Positions 16,459 through 19,476 of a DNA stretch of 19,476 nucleotides are shown piece by piece. The notes under the pieces are model-generated. The model did no database searches and was not told where the DNA came from. It was given only the letters and a program-made list of their open reading frames with translations. Each line of letters starts with the position of its first letter. Positions within the stretch are counted from its first letter, which is position 1. The DNA is from Syntrophaceae bacterium UBA1411 (GTDB lineage: Bacteria; Desulfobacterota; Syntrophia; Syntrophales; Smithellaceae): the NCBI GenBank assembly GCA_002304995.1, contig DBPV01000102.1:49843-69318 (forward strand), given 5' to 3'. The position numbers were made by a program, and so were the translations under genes.

Positions 16459-16706
16459 TCAGTCTTGCGATCATGTCGGCCGCGGCCGCGCTCAACATGC
16501 TGAGGCTCTTGAAGGGTCCGGATCTGCCGGACCGCATCCTGGCGCTGGACACGCTCTACATCAACGCCCTGGCCATCATCATTTTGCTGGGCCTGTACCT
16601 GGCGTCGGATCTGTTCTTCGAAGCCGCGCTGATCATCGCGGTCATGGGCTTTGTCGGCACCGTCGCCGTCGCCAAGCACCTGCTGCGCGGCGACATCATC
16701 GAATGA
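16437..16706 (+). CDS. mnhF: Cation:proton antiporter subunit F
   Basis: The 89-residue protein has three transmembrane helices and matches MnhF/MrpF. The diagnostic segments are LRLLKGPDLPDRILALDTLY after the first helix and MGFVGTVAVAKHLLRGD at the end. In Mrp complexes it sits with subunits C and G in the membrane core. AGGAGGT is 6-7 bases before the ATG, and the gene begins inside the last 22 bases of mnhE. Ten bases separate its stop from mnhG. Confidence 0.95.
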   Translation: MLSNAILISLAIMSAAAALNMLRLLKGPDLPDRILALDTLYINALAIIILLGLYLASDLFFEAALIIAVMGFVGTVAVAKHLLRGDIIE

Positions 16707-16716
16707 GGAGAAGATC

Positions 16717-17055
16717 ATGAATTTTGCGTTCTGGATTGAAGCGCTTGTGGCGGCCCTGATTCTCGCCGGCAGCGTTTTTGCGCTTATCGGCTCGATCGGC
16801 CTGTGGAAGCTGCCGGACTTCTTCATGCGCCTGCACGGCCCGACGAAGGCCACCACGCTCGGCGTGGGCGCTCTGGTCATCGGATCGCTTCTCTACTTCA
16901 GCACACGCGGCGCGGGTCTGAGCCTGCACGAACTGCTTATCACGATTTTCCTTTTTCTCACCGCGCCCGTTTCCGCCAACCTGCTCGCGAAAGCGGCCCT
17001 GCACCAGGAATTGAAGCGCAGCAAAAAAACGAAGGGAAAAGTCTGGCCGCAGTAG
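16717..17055 (+). CDS. mnhG: Cation:proton antiporter subunit G
   Basis: The 112-residue protein is MnhG/MrpG, with three hydrophobic helices and the family block LIGSIGLWKLPDFFMRLHGPTKATTLGVG. The SLHELLITIFLFLTAPVSANLLAKAA segment completes it. It closes the operon. GAGGAG about eight bases before the ATG at 16717 supports that start, so the in-frame codons upstream, which lie inside mnhF, are excluded. It ends ten bases from the convergent DUF1893 gene, with no terminator visible between them. Confidence 0.94.
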   Translation: MNFAFWIEALVAALILAGSVFALIGSIGLWKLPDFFMRLHGPTKATTLGVGALVIGSLLYFSTRGAGLSLHELLITIFLFLTAPVSANLLAKAALHQELKRSKKTKGKVWPQ

Positions 17056-17065
17056 ATGCCGGTCT

Positions 17066-17473
17066 TCAGGAAACTTCCGGCAGCCCGAGCATCTGCCGGA
17101 TTTGCTGCACAAAGACGGACGGATCCTCCGTTTCCAAAGCGATCCTCTCTCCCGGACAGACCGCGCTTTTGTCCCGCGTCAGAATCCGGTCCACCTCAGC
17201 GCCGGCCGTAAGCAAAATGCCGTGCCGGTCCAGGAATTCCACCGCCGGCGCGGACGCCACGCCGGTAACGATGTGGATGATCGCGCCGGAAAGGACCGCC
17301 AGGCGGGCGGCGGCAAGCCCCGTAACCCTGTCGTGCAGCGTGAGACCGGTAAGCCCCCGATGCTGCGCCAGCGCCTCGAAAAGCGGCCGCAGACCGCCCG
17401 CGGTGGCGCTGTGAATCCGCTTTTCGCCCCGGTAGAGCGCCAGCGAATAAAGCGTGAAATCCGGAACCGGCAT
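17066..17473 (-). CDS. DUF1893 domain protein
   Basis: The 135-residue protein begins MPVPDFTLYSLALYRGEKRI and carries the DUF1893 pattern through LRPLFEALAQHRGLTGLTL, HDRVTGLAAARL and VTGVASAPAVEFLDRHG, to SAVCPGERIALETE near the end. The family is small and of unknown function. From memory, a Thermotoga member (TM1506) has a cytidine deaminase-like fold, but a deaminase zinc signature is not apparent here. The frame is open up to 17815 inside the neighbouring DUF362 gene; that extension is Arg/Ala-rich shadow sequence. GAAAGGA just upstream of ATG 17473 and the DUF362 stop ten bases away indicate this start. It probably follows the DUF362 gene in one transcript. Confidence 0.82.
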   Translation of the reverse strand: MPVPDFTLYSLALYRGEKRIHSATAGGLRPLFEALAQHRGLTGLTLHDRVTGLAAARLAVLSGAIIHIVTGVASAPAVEFLDRHGILLTAGAEVDRILTRDKSAVCPGERIALETEDPSVFVQQIRQMLGLPEVS

Positions 17474-17483
17474 GAGCATCCTT

Positions 17484-18593
17484 TCAGGAAAGCGCATTGA
17501 TGAGCCGCCGCGTGATCCTGCCGCCCAGGGTTTCCCGGGAGCGCAGCGCGCCGTAGGGGCAGACCTCGACGCAGCAAAAGCAGCGGATGCATTTTCCGTC
17601 GTCAAATTCAATTTTCCCCCGGTCGTCGGCAATCGCCTCCGCCGGACAGATTTCCCTGCACTTTCCGCACATCCGGCACAAAGCCGCATCGCACGCCGGT
17701 TCGGCCAGTGTGTGGCGGCGCAAAAAGTTCTGCATGCGCTGCGGACCGAAAACCAGACGGCCGCCGGCGGGAAGCCGGAAATCGGCGACCGCGGGCAAAA
17801 CGCCGTCGAGATCAAAGGAGGGAATCATTTGCCTGTCGGAGGCGACGTTGAGGATCGGAACGTTTTTATACGCGACGCCGACCATTTCGCACGCGACGCA
17901 GTCGAGCGCAAACGAATCGTCCGCGCCGATCAGAACGCCGATCTTCCGGGGACTGCCGCCTTTTCCCGGCCCGTCTCCCTCCAGGGCCAAAATGCCGTCC
18001 AGAATCGACACCGCGGGCTTCACCGCCTGATGAATCGCCACCAGCAGGCGCGCGAAAGCAAGCGTATCGACGCCCGCGCGCATGTGCCACTGCGACTTTT
18101 TGAAACCGACGATGCAGCCGAACGTGTTTTTCACGGCCAGCGTCAGAAGCATCTGGCTGTGGGTTTTAAGTTTGGGCAGGTTGATGATGACGTCCGCCTC
18201 CACGGCATCGCGCGCAATGTCGATGCGGCCGTAGGGTTTTCCGATATCCGCCGCCGCCGTTTCCCGAAAGGGCCGGCAGTCGACCGGCAGCCCCTGGAGC
18301 GCCTCGGCCGTGCCGTTTTGCCGGAGAATCGTTTCAAAGGAACCGATGGCCGGAGAATCGGACACCTGCGGCCTGGCCCCCTTTTCGAGAACGTATTCCA
18401 CAACGGCCCGGATGATGAGCGGATGGGTGAGGACGGCATCCCCGGGCCGCGCGGCCGAAAGCATGTTGGGCTTGATGAGGACGCGTCCGGCCGGTTTGAT
18501 TTTGTCTTTCGCCAGCGTTTCGAGCAGATGAAACACCAGCGGCCGAAGCCGGCCATAGTCGTATTCGGCCCTGCGGACAATCACCTGCGCCAT
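17484..18593 (-). CDS. DUF362 protein with C-terminal 2x[4Fe-4S] ferredoxin domain
   Basis: This 369-residue protein combines a DUF362 domain (about residues 1-290) with a ferredoxin-like tail. DUF362 motifs are VLIKPNML (K41), THPLIIRAVVEYVLEKGA, INLPKLKTHSQM and VKNTFGCIVG. The tail holds C306-C309-C312-C316 (CRMCGKCREICP) and C335-C338-C341-C345 (CIRCFCCVEVCP), both complete 4Fe-4S patterns, with one additional cysteine (C340). No signal sequence is seen, so it is cytoplasmic. The reaction is unknown; electron transfer is likely given the clusters. The ATG at 18593 has only a weak GGGG site. A second DUF362 gene is divergent, and a DUF1893 gene follows ten bases downstream on the same strand. 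Confidence 0.88.
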   Translation of the reverse strand: MAQVIVRRAEYDYGRLRPLVFHLLETLAKDKIKPAGRVLIKPNMLSAARPGDAVLTHPLIIRAVVEYVLEKGARPQVSDSPAIGSFETILRQNGTAEALQGLPVDCRPFRETAAADIGKPYGRIDIARDAVEADVIINLPKLKTHSQMLLTLAVKNTFGCIVGFKKSQWHMRAGVDTLAFARLLVAIHQAVKPAVSILDGILALEGDGPGKGGSPRKIGVLIGADDSFALDCVACEMVGVAYKNVPILNVASDRQMIPSFDLDGVLPAVADFRLPAGGRLVFGPQRMQNFLRRHTLAEPACDAALCRMCGKCREICPAEAIADDRGKIEFDDGKCIRCFCCVEVCPYGALRSRETLGGRITRRLINALS

Positions 18594-18619
18594 GCTTTGG
18601 CCCCGCCGATTTTCTTCAT
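18581..18619 (-). other. Possible 12-codon upstream reading frame overlapping the DUF362 start
   Basis: On the minus strand an ATG at 18619, preceded by AAAGGGG, opens a 12-codon peptide MKKIGGAKAWRR. Its TGA ends at 18581, inside the DUF362 gene, which starts at 18593 in another frame. It has a better ribosome binding site than the DUF362 ATG, so translational coupling is conceivable, but chance is likely. Confidence 0.2.
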
Positions 18620-18652
18620 GCTGTTTCGCCCCTTTCGCTCCCTTCCTTCGGA

Positions 18653-18682
18653 CTTATAGCACGACCTCCCACCGCGGCACAA
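18653..18682 (-). promoter_or_regulatory. Candidate promoter of the DUF362-ferredoxin gene
   Basis: Read on the minus strand, TATAAG (18658-18653) is a good -10 box, with TTGTGC (18682-18677) 18 bases upstream as a weak -35. It would give a leader of about 55 bases. Confidence 0.4.
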
Positions 18683-18722
18683 GCAGGGCTCCTTTTCCGG
18701 CGAAGGGAAAACAATTCTGCAT

Positions 18723-18751
18723 TTGACACCCGGCGCCATCGCCCTTATACT
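18723..18751 (+). promoter_or_regulatory. Strong sigma70 promoter of the Tat-signal DUF362 gene
   Basis: TTGACA (18723-18728) is a perfect -35, and TATACT (18746-18751) follows after exactly 17 bases. The expected transcription start near 18758 leaves about 54 bases of leader before the ATG at 18812, with GAGGAA as ribosome binding site. This is the best promoter match in the window. Confidence 0.75.
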
Positions 18752-18811
18752 GCTCTTCAAAGGCGCGGCGTGTTTTTTTTCAACCCCTGAAAATGGTGAG
18801 GAACGGTCGCC

Positions 18812-19476
18812 ATGAAAGAACCCAAAAAATTCAACCGCCGGGAGGTCCTCGGCAAAGGCCTGTCGCTGGGATTGCTTGTAGGCGGCGCCGTCATCCTCGG
18901 CAAAACGGATTTCCTCCTCGGGCAGGGGTCGTCCGCCTCCCTTCCCGATCTGGTGGCCGTGAAAAACGGCGAACCGGATGCCCTGTTCAAAAAAGCCATC
19001 GACCTCTTGGGCGGCATGCGCCGGTTTGTCAAAAAAGGCCAGACGGTCGTCGTCAAGCCCAACATCGGGTTTCCGCGCGTGCCGGAAGTCGGCGCCACCA
19101 CCCATCCGCTGCTGGTCAAAACCATCATTGAATCCTGCTATGCCGCGGGCGCCGGAAAGGTTTACGTTTTCGACAACGTCGTGACGCCCACCGCCGGCAA
19201 CGCGCGCAACTGCTACAGACTCTCCGGCATCGACGAGGCGGCCCGGGCCGCCCGCGGCATCGTCGTGCCGGTGGATGACTTCAGCTATCGCGAGGTCCGG
19301 ATTCCCGGCGGCAAAAAACTGAAAACGGCGGATGTGCATGCGCTCGTTCTCGACTGCGACGTATTCATCAACGCGCCGGTGCTCAAGCACCACTCCTCCG
19401 CGCATCTGTCCATCGCCATGAAAAATCTCATGGGCATCGTCAAGAACCGCATGGAATATCATCTGGTCGGCCTCGA
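18812..19476 (+). CDS. DUF362 protein with twin-arginine signal (3' end beyond the window)
   Basis: The frame is open from ATG 18812 to the window end (221 codons), so the gene is truncated only by the window. It begins MKEPKKFNRREVLGKGLSLG, with twin arginine at residues 9-10 and a hydrophobic segment at about 17-31, a Tat export signal. The rest matches DUF362: VVVKPNIGFPR (K82), THPLLVKTIIESCYAAGAGK, INAPVLKHHSSAHLSIAMKN and LMGIV. Tat export of folded cofactor-bearing proteins suggests a periplasmic redox or cofactor-binding role, but the reaction is unknown. The start has GAGGAA eight bases before it and a strong promoter. Whether a ferredoxin tail follows cannot be seen. It is divergent from the cytoplasmic DUF362 gene. 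Confidence 0.85.
   Translation, partial: MKEPKKFNRREVLGKGLSLGLLVGGAVILGKTDFLLGQGSSASLPDLVAVKNGEPDALFKKAIDLLGGMRRFVKKGQTVVVKPNIGFPRVPEVGATTHPLLVKTIIESCYAAGAGKVYVFDNVVTPTAGNARNCYRLSGIDEAARAARGIVVPVDDFSYREVRIPGGKKLKTADVHALVLDCDVFINAPVLKHHSSAHLSIAMKNLMGIVKNRMEYHLVGL

Noticed and set aside
17474..17815. N-terminal extension of the DUF1893 protein
   Set aside because: It overlaps the ferredoxin-coding end of the DUF362 gene in another frame and is Arg/Ala/Cys-rich shadow sequence.
17454..18659. 401-residue plus-strand frame opposite the DUF362-ferredoxin gene
   Set aside because: The minus-strand product has both ferredoxin motifs and DUF362 motifs, while the plus-strand product has no recognisable features.
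18581..19462. 293-residue minus-strand frame across the DUF362 divergent region
   Set aside because: It is the shadow of the Tat-signal DUF362 gene on the plus strand, which has a consensus promoter, a ribosome binding site and conserved motifs.

Overview
The window is GC-rich bacterial chromosome with densely packed genes, strong Shine-Dalgarno sites and sigma70-like promoters. The gene mix points to an anaerobic deltaproteobacterium (Desulfobacterota, perhaps near Syntrophales): a DUF362-ferredoxin protein, a DUF1893 protein, an FmdB-type zinc ribbon, a Rho_N-like small protein, a fused group 2 Mrp antiporter and an AsmA-family envelope protein. That placement is inferred from gene content; no rRNA or other marker gene is present.

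Left part (1-5841). A thiolase (127-1383) converges with a small Rho_N-like basic protein (1556-1927, minus strand), and a bidirectional hairpin terminator lies between them. An FmdB-like zinc ribbon protein (2175-2369) follows with its own promoter and a probable terminator. Next is a 1076-residue AsmA/YhdP-like membrane-anchored protein (2611-5841), likely involved in envelope lipid homeostasis.

Middle part (5842-9742). A 236-base intergenic region carries several palindromes that look like dispersed repeats. It is followed by a two-gene unit of an amidohydrolase and a monoacylglycerol lipase-like alpha/beta hydrolase. A secreted protein made of two nearly identical tectonin-type modules and an M29-family aminopeptidase come next.

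Right part (9843-17055). A cardiolipin synthase-like phospholipase D protein is followed after 10 bases by a complete Mrp/Mnh cation:proton antiporter operon: a fused A-B subunit, then C, D, E, F and G, most of them overlapping. This is one membrane-energetics transcription unit.

End (17066-19476). On the minus strand lie a DUF362 protein with two 4Fe-4S motifs and a DUF1893 protein behind it. Divergent from them is a second DUF362 protein with a twin-arginine signal, cut by the window end. A strong consensus promoter drives this second gene. I found no CRISPR array, tRNA, rRNA, insertion sequence or phage gene. No clearly new system is evident; the most open questions are the divergent DUF362 pair and the tectonin-module protein.
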